64,000 nt of DNA, from positions 1-64,000 of the forward strand of contig WNNJ02001346.1 of assembly GCA_012934845.2 (NCBI GenBank), in the 5' to 3' direction. Below are positions 48,754 to 61,100 of the stretch, piece by piece. Source of the DNA: Pomphorhynchus laevis (Eukaryota; Acanthocephala; Palaeacanthocephala; Echinorhynchida; Pomphorhynchidae). Below the pieces are notes generated by a model, which made no database searches, was not told where the DNA came from, and worked only from the letters and a program-made list of their open reading frames with translations. Positions within the stretch are counted from its first letter, which is position 1, and each line of letters starts with the position of its first letter. A program made the translations under genes and the position numbers.

Positions 48754-49989
48754 TTAATCTAGCTACAATTAATCTAGTAACTACTTAATCTAGTTACCAC
48801 CCGCTTAATCTCAGTATTGTTTCACATATTTCATAAACGTGAATGATACGGTTTAGATAGTAGTCGTGAAAACCTACAAATTGTGTTATATATATCCAGA
48901 ATACAAGTAGCGGATTGAGCTACAAGTAGCGGATTGGGCGATTTTCAAAGTGATCAGGCTACCGTAACTTGCATTAAGGCTACCTACTAGTTATTTTCTG
49001 TTAAATAGTTGAAAGCTTGGCAAATCCAAGACGAATGCTTTGCAAATCCAAGATGAAAGCTTTGCAAATTCAAGTTGGCTTTACAAATTCAAGAAGGCTT
49101 TGCATATCTTTAGTTGAAGGCTTTGCAAATTCAAATGTTTAAAAACATTTGTAAAATGTTTAGATTGACAAAACCAAGAGCTTTTAAATAATGGTTACGA
49201 TATATTTATTGACGAGTGTATTTGTCAATGTGAAATGAAAATATTGAATCCGGATGACAAATGCCTATGATCGTCGCAATCACAAAAAGATAAGGATCAA
49301 TCATTGAAATTTCTGCTATCTATTTTAAAATCGGGAAACGTACTAATAATCCAAAATGAGCACAATTTCTGATTACATATGACAACTGAATTGATAATCG
49401 AGCCATTGCGTAAAATGTTTCTTTAAATAGAATTTTAAGCGTTTCACAGCTGATTAAAAGTTCTAAACTCATTTCGTTGGCTATAAAGTTAACGGACTTA
49501 CTAAACTAATATTATTGGGAAATAGCGATAATATAATAACCGCGAAACCTTGAAAGTCACAATAGACTTTTTTATAATTTTTTAAATTATATTCTTCGAT
49601 ATGCGCTGTTTTCCATAATTCAAATCACACCCTCTTATGTTTTAGACGAATCTAATTTGCATCAACTTGTCTAGAGCAATTTCAATGTCTAATAAGACAT
49701 CAACTTTTTAAATTAAACGGAACGAATAGGGTTAATTGTTAATCAAAACATATATACAATAGATATTCCGTAAATTGCCAAATTGTATCATGACAGTTTA
49801 AGTCATTAAGTTCACATGTGTGCCTTTTAATGTTTTAATTGTTCCTTTAATTTTCCATTTATAATGTTTTGTAAAAATTATGATGAGAATAATCTACTGT
49901 TTTTACAGTATCATGCTGTATTAGTAAAAACAAAGTTGAAAAATTTGGATGTGTTTTCTCTTTGACTTATCTTTGCATTGCTTCATTCT
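48754..49989. other. Intergenic DNA with short repeats
   Basis: Two CTACAAGTAGCGGATTG words lie at about 48,902-48,938. No gene seen other than the tandem repeat listed at 49,015. Confidence 0.5.
49015..49135. repeat. Six short repeats of GCTTTGCAAATTCAAG
   Basis: Six imperfect units of 16 bp separated by 2-8 bases (GCTTGGCAAATCCAAG, GCTTTGCAAATCCAAG, GCTTTGCAAATTCAAG and variants). The core TTTGCAAAT is close to an octamer-type motif, which may be coincidence. Confidence 0.75.
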
Positions 49990-50470
49990 TCCCATGATAA
50001 GATGTTTGATAAGATAAGATGTTTTCATTTTTTCTATGATAAGATTTCTATTTTTTATTTTTTTCTGTGATAAGATTTTTTATATGATAAGATTTAGTTT
50101 TTTTTTCATTTTTTCTATTATAAGATGTTTGATATGATAGGATTTCGTTTTTCATTTTTTCTATGATAAGATTTTTGATATGACAAGATTTCTTTTTTTT
50201 CTTCATTTTTCCTATTATAAGATGTTTGATATGATAAGAGTTCGTTTTTCATTTTTTCAATGATAAGATGTTTGATATGATAAGAGTTCGTTAAGTTTGT
50301 TTTTCATTTTTCATATGATAAGATTTTTGATATGACAAGATTTCTTTTTTTTTATTTTTTATATGAAAAGATTTTTGATATGACAAGATTTCTTTTTTTT
50401 CTTCATTTTTTCTATGATAAGATTTTTGATACGATAAGAGTTTGTTTTTTAATTTTTCGTATGACAAAAT
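49990..50470. repeat. Degenerate tandem array rich in GATAAGA
   Basis: Units of roughly 50-60 bp built from TTCATTTTTTCTATGATAAG, then ATTTTTGATATGACAAG and poly-T. GATAAGA, the consensus site of GATA-type zinc-finger factors, occurs 13 times on the plus strand between 49,995 and 50,440, with related GACAAGA and TATAAGA variants. Both the repeat and the motif count are plain in the sequence; regulatory function is not shown. Confidence 0.8.
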
Positions 50471-52229
50471 TTTCAAATTTTGTTTTCAACTTGAATAAAT
50501 GGCACAATTTAATTGCGTTTATGTTGTAAGATATTGATCATATGAATTTATTAAATAAATTCATCAAACAATTAATTAAAAATTAAATATATTTACACGA
50601 TTAGTATATTACATTAACAAATATTGTAATGCATTGATCACATGAATTAATTAAATAAATTCATCAATTAAATAGATTAATCATAAATATATAATAAGTA
50701 TATTTTATGCGACTGCCTATCACATTAATAAATAATGTTATGTACTGATCACATGAATTAATTAATAAAATTGTTATAAATTAATTAAACATTAAATGTA
50801 TTTTTTGCGATTAGTATATAACATTAATGAATAATGTTATATATTGATCGCATGCATTATAATAAATTTATTATTTAAATTATAAATTATAATTATTTAA
50901 ATAAATTCATTATTTTTAAATAAATTTTTTATAATTATTTAATAATAAATAATTCATTATTATTAGATAACGTATAAGAAAGAAGTAAATATAGAGTAGT
51001 TTATAATCAAGAAAAACATATTAAAATAATATATGGTTGTTCGATAAATCTGGCAAATTCGTGTATCAGCTTATGTCAGCTTAAAATCATTTTACCACTA
51101 ACTGTGATATTGACGTGTTGGTCAATTTCAATGACCCTTTTCTAAAATAAAGTCAAACGAATTATTACAGTTTTCGTTTGGGAAAAATGCCTTTTAAAAC
51201 TACCATATTCGATAAATGTTAATATTTAATATTTCATAACATAATTTATCCTTAAACATTAAATATTTATCATTCGATAACGTATAACAAAGCAGTGATC
51301 AAAAAGAAGTTTATAAAATTATTAATCAGTTTCTGCTGTTAACCGTTTTATGCTAATAAAAAATTAACGCTGAAATCGAACCTGTTTGATCTTCCACATC
51401 CTCTTCCATAAAGAACAAATTGTGATAACTTTAAATTCAGATCAAAGGATATCAGTAAGTACACCAGTATACAGTAGTGCCAAAAACAACGCCGCACAAT
51501 CACGATCTTTAAATCTTTGTAGTAATCAAATCGATACTCTGGAAACAAATCATTGTGAAATAATCGATTGCACTATAAATCTGAAAAACACTTAATAAAT
51601 TAAATATATCAAATATTTTCATACATATGCAATTGTCATTTAAAACAGCAAACATTCCATAAACATGAAGAATACTCTATAAATTATTGGATATTTTAAA
51701 TAGTTTTTTTAAATCGGAAACCGATTGAAAATTATTTACAAAATTTAAATTTAAAGTGGTTTAGAAAAACAATTAACCCAATTATCACTACAATACGAGG
51801 TTTTCTATGATATAAATACATATATATTATAATTAATCCATAAGCTATCAATACGAATTAAATGTCAGCAGATAACTTAATCAGCATTTTAAGCTGCGAT
51901 CAAAATTGACCGATCAAAATGATATCAATAAACATTCATTAATTTAAAAATCAGCTGAAATCCATAACATAATCACGGATCCCATTTCGCTTTAGGGATC
52001 AAAAGTATTTTTGGGGTTGAAATACTTAGAATACATACGAAGTGCACAAACACGAATTAACAATTTGATCACTTAATCGAACATAACATACAGACACTTT
52101 AAGTTTGTAAATTTAATAGAAATGATAAAAATGAATATTAAAATACATAAACATTAAACAATTTGATTCTTCTTATAACATGAAAAAGATCCAATGTTTC
52201 CTCTCCAAATTCGCATCCGGAGCGATTCA
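50471..52229. other. AT-rich intergenic DNA
   Basis: Between 50,530 and 50,860 an imperfect 110-bp unit repeats about three times (ATTGATCACATGAATTAATT, then TTAAATATATTT...ATTAGTATAT, ACATTAATAAATAATGTTAT). 51,350-51,600 has short open frames on both strands and no recognisable domain. Confidence 0.5.
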
Positions 52230-52465
52230 TGACCTCTAATCCTTATTCTGATACATCGTATGGTATTTATTAGTCAATTCATAAAAATTGATTTTTATTT
52301 TTAATTTAAAATTTTAACTTGATATAAATTATATGAAATCGAATAAAAAATTAAATTATTTATAATCAATTATAATTATTTATTATTTTATTTTTATTTA
52401 TCATTATTTTTAATTTATAAATAATATAAAATACGTAGACTCAGTTAGATGATCTGATACTTTGA
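52230..52465 (+). repeat. Dispersed AT-rich repeat
   Basis: Starts GACCTCTAATCCTTATTCTG and ends AAATACGTAGACTCAGTTAG. About 235 bp; same order of words as the copies at 53.4, 53.9 and 54.4 kb. Confidence 0.75.
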
Positions 52466-52599
52466 TATTTTGGATGTCGAGTGACATTAGCGAATGTACT
52501 TACAAGGTGTCATGCATGCATCATGACAAGAATGCAGACCGATTAGATTAAACTGACAGTATTTTTTATAATCTGACTTTTTATCATTAATACAAAATA

Positions 52600-52930
52600 T
52601 ATTGATTTAAATTTAAAAATATAAATAATAAATGTTAACGTTATATAAATATAAATTATTTAATATCTTTTTTAATTTTTTATTATTTACAATAAAATTA
52701 TCTTTATTTATATATCGTGTAAAATACGTAGACTCAATTATCTGATCTGATTTGTTCTAGTGATAAGTTATTATTGACCTGTGTACTTAATAACCTGTTG
52801 ACTCCGGTAATTTTACCTGTCAGAAATAATGAAACTATGTATTATTGGTACGACATTATTTTTTTCAAGCAAGCTTGATGATTTTTTCTATTTCTTATAA
52901 TAAGTTAAAAATTAACAAAATATAATTAAA
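52600..52930 (+). repeat. Dispersed AT-rich repeat, 3' part
   Basis: Lacks the first ~70 bases. Continues past ACGTAGACTCAATTATCTG into AAGTTATTATTGACC, CTGTCAGAAATAATGAAAC, ACGACATTATTTTT and CTTGATGATTTTT, showing that the full element is longer than 235 bp. A partial extra copy of the last part occurs at 53,103-53,210. Confidence 0.7.
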
Positions 52931-53429
52931 ATATTAAAGCACTACGAAATGGATAACCGGTCTTTACTGTTATTTTTGGTAAAAGTTGCCTGATAGTACA
53001 ATTATCGAAGGCGTCACAAAATAATATTTCTTCCCTTGATACAAAACTAAAACAGAATATTTCTAAATTATTTTTATGCATGACACAATTGCTTGCATAA
53101 TCTCTGTCAGAAATAATGAAACTATGTATTATTGGTACGACATTATTTTTCTGCTACATTTTAAACGAGTTTGATGATTTTTTAAATAAAGAAGTGTAAA
53201 TCAACAAAATATTATTAAAATATTAAATTTACAATAAATAAATCAACAAAATATTATTAAAAATCATTAAGCGAAAACGTTATGGATAATAAATAATATA
53301 CTTTGTATTAGAATAAGATACACCAGATAATTAAATTCTATTAGAGTAAATGCGTCATTAGCATGTATTTAGTTCCGCTACTACGGTCGGTCGATGAATA
53401 AGGGACGAAACCTGGTAGCATAGCAATTC

Positions 53430-53830
53430 CTCTTGACCTCTAATCCTTATTCTGATACATCGACTGTTATTTATTAGTCAATTCATATTTTTTTATTTTA
53501 AATTTCAATTTTAAATTTTAAATTGATATAAATAGTATAAAACCTTATAGTATTATTTATTATTTATCTTTATTTTTATTTATATATCGTATAAAATGCG
53601 TAGAGTCAATTATCTGATGTGATTTGTTCTACTATCAAGTTATTATTGACCAGTGGACTTGGATAACCTCTGTCAGAAATACTGAAACAACGCATTCTTG
53701 ATAAGACATTATTTTTCTGCAAATTTTCAAACAAGTTTGATGATTCTTTTATTTCTAATAATGGAGAAGTATAAATCAATAAACTATTATTAAAATAATA
53801 AATTTACAATAAATCAACAAAATATAATTA
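53430..53830 (+). repeat. Dispersed AT-rich repeat, longest plus copy
   Basis: About 400 bp from GACCTCTAATCCTTATTCTG to CAAGTTTGATGATTC and TAATAATGGAGAAG. Preceded by GACGAAACCTGGTAGCATAG, also seen (diverged) upstream of the 41-kb copy, so the 5' boundary may lie about 40 bases further left. Confidence 0.75.
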
Positions 53831-53939
53831 TTATTATTTAAACAATTAAAAAATAAGAAATACTGAAATATGTCAGAAATGTTAGAAATACTGAAACTAT
53901 GAATTAATAGATAATAAAATTATTCTTTTCTTCATAATG

Positions 53940-54155
53940 ATGACCTATAAATCCTTATTCTAATGCATCCTATGTTATTTGTTAGTCAATTCATTAAAAA
54001 TGATATTTATTTTAAATTTTAACTTGATATAAATATAAATTGTAAAAAAATATTATATAATTGTTTATTATTTATAATTATATCTTTAAATTTAATTTAT
54101 AAAAGTATAAAATACATAGACTCAGTTATCTGATCTGATCGTACAATACCTTGCA
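53940..54155 (+). repeat. Dispersed AT-rich repeat
   Basis: GATGACCTATAAATCCTTATTC through ATACATAGACTCAGTTATCTG. Confidence 0.7.
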
Positions 54156-54424
54156 ATAAAATAAAAAGATTTACATACTGAAAGCAAATAATTTTGGTAT
54201 TTTAGATAGTAAAACGAGTTATTTGATGCTCTGTTTTTTTTCAGGCAATTTGAAATTTTGATAATAACGAAGATTTATCAATGTGACTTGCTTCTTCATG
54301 TTCAGGCATTAGCAATATCTACATTTAGAAACAAGCATTTAAATTATTCTAGTATAATTAAAATAATTTACATTTAATAATTTAAAATAAAAAATTAAAT
54401 TAGTAGCTTTTTATGAGGAACATA

Positions 54425-54645
54425 GCAGTTTCTCCAGATGACTTCTAATCCCTATTCTGATGTATCGTATAATATTTGCTAATCATTCATAAAAAAGAAA
54501 TTTATTTCAAATTAAAATTTTAAATTCACATAAATATAAATTATTAAATCTTATATAATTATTTATTATTGAATTATTTATAATTTAGTATTATTTTTAA
54601 TTTATAAATTGTATAAAATACGTCGATTCAGTAATCTGATGTGAT
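54425..54645 (+). repeat. Dispersed AT-rich repeat
   Basis: CATAGCAGTTTCTCCAGATG, then ACTTCTAATCCCTATTCTG through ATACGTCGATTCAGTAATCTG. Confidence 0.7.
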
Positions 54646-54789
54646 AATTAAGGCACTACACAAATCAATCAACTTTGGCTATTGTAAAACACTAGGAAAA
54701 GGGTTCTTCCTAAAAAGTGCCCATTTAAAAAGAGGATCGTTTTTTTGATTTTATATAATAAAATGATATTAAATGATATATCATTTTAT

Positions 54790-54880
54790 ATCATAAAATT
54801 TGGTTTATCTCGATATTAGCAAGCAGACCAGGTAAGATGAAAATTTTCTAAAATTTTGATATTTACATAAGAGAGATTTT
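54790..54880 (+). repeat. Splice-donor-like module, copy 1
   Basis: GATATTAGCAAGCAGACCAG followed directly by GTAAGATGAAAATTTTC and TAAAATTTTGATATTTACAT. CAG|GTAAGA is a consensus 5' splice site. Copies 2 and 3 are at 55,615 and 56,095. Confidence 0.6.
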
Positions 54881-54984
54881 AATTTATAAAAAGTATAAAA
54901 TACATAGACTAAAATACATTTACACATAGTATAAAATACATTTATACTAAGATCGACAAATGTTATCAATTTTCATAAAACTAG

Positions 54985-55150
54985 ATTTGTGTCAATGGGT
55001 TTCAAATTTAAACTTTATATAAATATAAAAATAATAACATATTATAACACTTTTGTTATTTATAATTATTTATTATTATGTATTATTTAATTATTATTTA
55101 ACATAATTTTTAATTTATAAAAAGTATAAAATTCGTAGACTTAGTTAGCT
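54985..55150 (+). repeat. Dispersed AT-rich repeat, 3' part
   Basis: AAACTTTATATAAATATAAA through AAAATTCGTAGACTTAGTTAG. Confidence 0.6.
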
Positions 55151-55614
55151 GAGTCTACAACTTGATGAGATGCAAGTTGTTAAGAGTCCTCAATATTTAG
55201 TAGAAACTTGATATTTTCACGGTAATCATTTGATTTTATAAAATAAAAATGAGAATTACTAAAAAATATGTAAACCAATTTATACAGAAATTAAAGCTTA
55301 CGTAAAATACACGCGTGAACTGTTCGACAAAATGTGCTTTAACAAAAATTAAATACCGAATGTTTACTGCAAGTTAGTAGCAAATAATAAAACTAAATTT
55401 GATTAGTCTTAACTTATATAAAAAGTAAATCTGGCATGTAGTTAAGGCGTATATTGAAGTGTGAACACAAATTTCGTACTAATATGGAAGTTTATCTGCA
55501 TCAACCGAACATATTGCTGGCAGAAGAGTGTATCATAAATATATCAATGCATTAAAGTATAAAAATAGATTGCGTGCAGACTTATCATAATCAGATCGGG
55601 TGCAGTTTCATTGT

Positions 55615-55680
55615 GACCAGGTAAGATGAAAAATTTCTAAAATTTTGATATTTACATAAGAGAGAACTAAAATTCTTATC
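55615..55680 (+). repeat. Splice-donor-like module, copy 2
   Basis: GACCAG|GTAAGATGAAAAATTTC, TAAAATTTTGATATTTACAT and AAGAGAG match copy 1. Upstream of GACCAG the sequence differs (CAGATCGGGTGCAGTTTCAT), so similarity begins at the putative exon end. Confidence 0.6.
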
Positions 55681-56094
55681 TGTAAAACAACAATACCCAA
55701 ATAATAAATGTAAATAAACTACATATATTGAATTACTATCAAATTGTTATATTAAAGTTATATTTATATTTTTAAATCACTGGAAGCTATACACGGAATC
55801 GGCAAGTAGCATTTGAATATAAAATGTTGTAAATTGGATTAGTATGATTGGATGAGAAAGAATTTGATTATATTGAATACAAGTAAATTCCGTGGTATAT
55901 GTTCAAAATAACGTTTTGAACAAAACGTTGTCATTAAATTTCGCAGAAACGTCTGGTATCCGATTTTAGAGTAAGCACTACTCTCGCTAACTATAAGTAA
56001 GCTTTAAAACCTGCCATTTTGAAAATCTTTTCCTATTCTCAAATAGAATATTTATAAATTATTCTCACCTGAAAAGTAAATTTAGCAATTTGGT

Positions 56095-56165
56095 TTTTAT
56101 CGATATAAGCAAGCAGACCACGTAGGATGAAAATTTTCTAAAATTTTGATATTTACATAAGAGAG
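56095..56165 (+). repeat. Splice-donor-like module, copy 3
   Basis: GATATAAGCAAGCAGACCAC followed by GTAGGATGAAAATTTTC and TAAAATTTTGATATTTACAT. The donor is changed from CAG|GTAAG to CAC|GTAGG, so a functional splice site is less likely here. Confidence 0.6.
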
Positions 56166-57702
56166 GATCTAACGAACTTACCGATAAAATAACAAAACAA
56201 AAAGAAATAGTAAAATAGGCTTTAAAGTTTATAGATACAAAATATACATGTCGCAAACAGAAAAACTGATAGGGATCGTCTTATCACACCAATTTGATTA
56301 TTAAATAGTGTATTGGAAGTATTTTAACAAACTAATTTGATACACAGGAGAATGCTTAGAGCTTATGGTTGGCCATGTATTATAAAGAGATTGTGCGTCA
56401 AAATAGAAAAGTTTTAGAAAAATATGCTACTGAAAAAATGTAAGAATTAAATCAAAAAAAGCTACTGAAGAGTACATTATTAATATATGTAGAAAATTGG
56501 ATCGATGATCAAAAAAGGAACTTATGACAATGAGCACAATGGAAAATGATACATCCTAATTTTTCTTGGGATGCTGCGAGGCTAGCGGTGTAATCAAAAC
56601 TTGTTCAATTTGTTCAACTTGTCCAATCCGTAATCGTAACTTAAGAACCTCATAGGGTTAATGTGCATCATGTTTGAAACCGATGAACTATAGAGTACCG
56701 CTTTACGATCAAAATCACACATATTTAAGTATAATCATACTTTAATCGGTACTATTTACGAGCTTGACAGCGGCCCATTGACAGTCAGCTTTCTTTCTGA
56801 CTGCTGACGGTAGCAATATTTTTGACTGAGTAAACAATAGGATCTCAGACTTATTCTAAAGGATGTAAAACACTCACATCAACGGGCAATGGTTTGCAAA
56901 TTGGAACTAATTTGCAAACTAAATTGCAAGACAGTCCGAAAAGATCATATTCGAGGAATCCGGTTGAATCAGGAAAGAGGACGAAAATGATGAATGTAGT
57001 TGATAATCTATCGTTCACGATGGTTCGCATCAGAAATCTGTAACTGCCAATATTAGGGCTCTCTCGAAAGATAAATTTATGAAGCCCAACCCTATAAAAT
57101 TCGTAGATACCGTGTTAAAAATTTAAATTTTATAGCTGTTCACGTGTAGCTCTTGAAACTCAAAAAATACAATTGAGAAGCAATATTTAAGCTACAAGCG
57201 AAAGTACAACGGCTGCTAAAACAGTTTGGTAAAAGGCTGCCAATTATCAAGAGTGGAAAAACAAAAACATAACGACAAAGTATCGTACGAAAAGCAAACA
57301 TACTGCGTTTTGTTTAGATATCAAAGGAATAGTCAGAGAAATTCAATGCTGGCAGTGGGATATGCTTTGATAGCTACATTTGAAATATATAACCGTTACA
57401 AATATAGTTAAAAAATCAAAAGAAGCCGACAATTTCAGGCTTGTGATATGCAATGCAACGTTTTATTTAAAGTGCTAATTGAAATGATTTACATAAAGCA
57501 CAGCAAATTATGCTCTTTCATTGGCCTTGCTGATACATTTGACCTGTATTATTTTACAATCAGCTATCACGAATGATGCACACATGAGATACTACAATAA
57601 GAAATAATACTACAATATAAGAAAATTAACTGAAAGCAACGTTTAAAGGAAGCTAATGCTGCTCAACGAATTGGATAACGACTACTTAGCAACTGCCATT
57701 AG
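56166..57702. other. Intergenic DNA, no supported gene
   Basis: Less AT-rich than the preceding 6 kb, with scattered short plus-strand open frames (for example 57,226-57,411) that begin without ATG and show no domain. These could be exons of the gene ending at 58,170, but I cannot support a model. Confidence 0.4.
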
Positions 57703-58170
57703 AAAATATTGATAAAAGAGGCAGGGGTGCGACGCCACACTATAAACGCCGCGGGAATCCACATCGGAGACGGTTTTAATAGCTATACCTACAACGATTT
57801 TGCCGCAATTGACAAGCTGGTATCAATGAGACGGATCGATGATAATCGGTCTAAACAAAGCATTTCGCTTTGTAGAATTAGTGAGACCGATATTCAACAA
57901 CATTCATCTGATACGGAACAGAATAACCCAGCGAAAGCCAAGAACCTATTAATTCAAACCCGATATTGGAAAATCAACCCAATTCATTCGTCTAGTTTTT
58001 ATCAAGTTGACGGGAAATACCATGTTGTTCTGGATTCGTTTCTTATCGATATTCATGATTTGCATAGTAAGCTCGGCTTCGATGACATATACTACCCGCA
58101 ATTGCACGTACATTGCAGTGATCAAGTAAGCGAACAGGGCGCAGTCGTAGACGTGATGCCACAGAAATAA
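57703..58170 (+). CDS. Unidentified coding exon, probable 3' exon
   Basis: Open from just after an in-frame TAG (57,700-57,702) to TAA at 58,170; about 155 codons. There is no ATG at the left edge (first in-frame ATG gives MRRIDDNRSK, 39 residues in), and CTGCCATTAG at 57,693-57,702 is a plausible splice acceptor, so I read it as a last exon. Composition is clearly protein-like (GIHIGDGFNSYTYNDFAAID, YWKINPIHSSSFYQVDGKYH, HDLHSKLGFDDIYYPQLHV) with His, Asp and aromatic residues. I do not recognise the family. It ends 30 bases before the tail of the second RLE LINE. Confidence 0.45.
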   Translation, partial: KILIKEAGVRRHTINAAGIHIGDGFNSYTYNDFAAIDKLVSMRRIDDNRSKQSISLCRISETDIQQHSSDTEQNNPAKAKNLLIQTRYWKINPIHSSSFYQVDGKYHVVLDSFLIDIHDLHSKLGFDDIYYPQLHVHCSDQVSEQGAVVDVMPQK

Positions 58171-58199
58171 TAATAATATTTTTAATATACAATATTTAT

Positions 58200-61100
58200 T
58201 ACAAAACATAACATACAGCGGGAATTCAACCTATTTCAAATATACATAATGTTTATAGTTTCTTCACAGTTACAAATTATCAGTACAAATTGCAGTTTAT
58301 CAACATCCTAGCGAAGGAACTGATGATTGTCAGTATTCCTTGGGATCTTCGCTTGTCTGTTGATCTTCTCTAGGAGAAATTCTTTTGGCCGGCAGTGCCA
58401 TTGATACACACTTAACGATCGTTGTTGTTATTTTGCAACGAATCTTAGTTATGCAATCTGAATACGATGTCTTTCTTTTCAGTGACATTATGGTTGCGAT
58501 CTTTCTACATACAATGTCGGCTGCTTTTCCAATGCCACCAGTTGTCGAGATTATTATCGGATGAAAAGACACGTTTTCTACTTTAATGATTTTTACAGCG
58601 TATTTATTGATTTTCCGAGATTCGTAGTATTGGAATGGATCTGACATGCGATCGTGACCATAAGACAGAGCCAAAGTATTGTATATGGATACGTCGATGT
58701 AGGACCGGTCCGTAATATGTCAAACAATCCTGTACATTTGATATCTGAGCGTGCATCTCTATCTCGTGTGGTCGTTGTCTTTTCTAAGATGACATTAGCG
58801 GGAATCGACGTGAGTTGTTTTAATTGAACACCATGACATGTTTCCCGTAGCATGTTCCCAATCTCAATTGTCACTGCATTGTGTCCCACAATGCAGGCTG
58901 CAGATTTGCACGAAAGTGCATGTGGGATATCGAAATCTTGACCACAATTGCATTTGGAGGGTTCGGATTGATTTTTCCAGTTGTATCAGACAGCAAGGGC
59001 ATCTCTCAATTCGTTCGAGTTCAGAAATAATTTATTATCCTGGTTTCTTGTGTCAAGTAAAGTTGAAGAGCCGATCCTACTTGCGTTTTCGATGATCGTC
59101 AAAAGTTCGTCGGATGCGGATTTCAAATCATCTCTTGTCTGGTGGAGCCTCTTTTGTTTATCGGCTTTAATTTCCTGACGTATGAGATCCTGCATTTTTT
59201 CGGCTTCTGTACCTTCGATTTCCTGCATTGCAGGCTCGCTAACTGAGACTGCATAATTGTATTCTTGTGCAGCACCTTGGCAGGGGTATATTATGTTCAG
59301 TCCTCTGTGTTTTCTTGACATCGAGATTATTTTTTCAGTATGTTCACTTCCAGCTTGATAATGCATCATATCAGGCAGTGTGTGGTTGAAAAGTAGCTAG
59401 CGTAGATGATCATACCAGGAGTCATGTGTCTCACAAGTTCGTTTTATACACGTGAGCTTATGTTGTAGCGCTTTGACCAAGAGTAAGTACGACGCAAATG
59501 CTTCGTGATTTGTGATTTCATGAAGTCGTGAGTGCTCATTACATTTCATCAAGATCGCCTCTTCGCATTTTATCTTCATGTATTTCTTTGATCCGATGAA
59601 GCTTCCCAAATAATTCACCATCTGAATTGATTGTGATGTCCTTCAGTTTCGTCGCAGAAATTTCATCCAGTCTCAATTCGTTTTTGATAAGGAGTACGCA
59701 TTTGGAGGGGTTAATATGAAAGCCGAATTTCGGACAAATTCGAATTATCTCTTCCTATGTCGCTTTGAGATCAGTTATCGTTTCTACACTGGCACAGTAG
59801 TCAGCGTACAATTTTTGGATTGTCTCCTTCGAAATGTTGTTAGTCTCGTAATGAGTGGCGGGGTGGCTAAGGCAAAGACGGCCATTGATAGAGGGTCACC
59901 ATGGGTAAATCCCTCATAGAATCTTAGCGTGTATCCACTAACTAATAGTTCGTTGGGGATTCCATAGGTGTTCAGACAAGATTTTCTCCATTGAGGGGCA
60001 TGTATATTTCATGTTTGCCAGCGCCAACTTTCCGTTTATGTTATTAAATGCGCTTCTAGCATCGATCAAGAGGATATTCATATCATTATGCTGCATGAAT
60101 GCTTTTCGGATCGTGTGCACAACAATTTCTGTCCCGCATTTCTGACCGACGCACAATTGAGTGTTTCCGCACACTGAGAGTAGATCGCGGGAGATCTGTG
60201 AGAATTACGCGTCCAATTATTCTCCGAATGGCTTCACCTATGACAATTGGTCTGACTTCACGCCTCTTATCCAACGGAATCAGACGACATGCTGTGTATG
60301 CTCTCAATCTGCGAGGGTCGACTTCTTCAGTGACGATTTTGATTGTGAAGTCGCATATTGATTTGGTTAATTTCTCAGATGCCTACCCGTGTGTCTTTAA
60401 GAAATTGTGTCAGGCCTTTATGTCAACTCAAGAAGGACCTGTCGATCCGCTCATTTGTCTCGATGTTGCTGTTTATCTTAGGGTTGGAGGGAATATAATC
60501 TTACGTCATGATGTTCCTTAGCGCTATGTAGGGTACTCTTCAATACGTATGCAGGATCTGCTGGTGCAGCGCTTGGGTGCAGTTCGTGGAGAATATTTCT
60601 TACGGATCTCTCTTTGAGCATAGAGTCAATCGAAAGAATACCGTCGGGCGGTCCGACTAGATATCTTGATGCTGTTGCGATTCACTCATTTATCACGAAA
60701 CTTATGATTCTTTTGGTATAAGCAATTTTCTTTTGGTTTTTAATAGTATCTAGCGAAGCCAACTTCATTGCCTGAATGTATCGTGCTTCATTCATCAGCT
60801 CTTCACGTCGATTCATCTTCCACAGTTTGATTCTCCTCTCCAATGATTTTCTAACGAGGCTTATTTTTCTAGTTGCAATTCTCTGTAGGATAAGTTAAAA
60901 CATGACCGTCACCTGTTGCGAGGGATCGTAGTCCGGCTTGTCGCTGTTGAAATCGTTGAAGCATGCCGCTATCATATCTAGGAATTTTTCGCTAGCGTTG
61001 CATCCGGGCAGGTAGAATGAATTCGGTATCCAGTGTATCACTTCCTCAAATGCTTCTCGGGGATTAAAAAGCCTTTTGGTGAGAATGTCAGGGTTCTAAG

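Noticed and set aside
56166-57700. Short frames that might be upstream exons of the 57.7-kb exon.
   Set aside because: No consistent donor-acceptor chain or reading frame could be built by eye.
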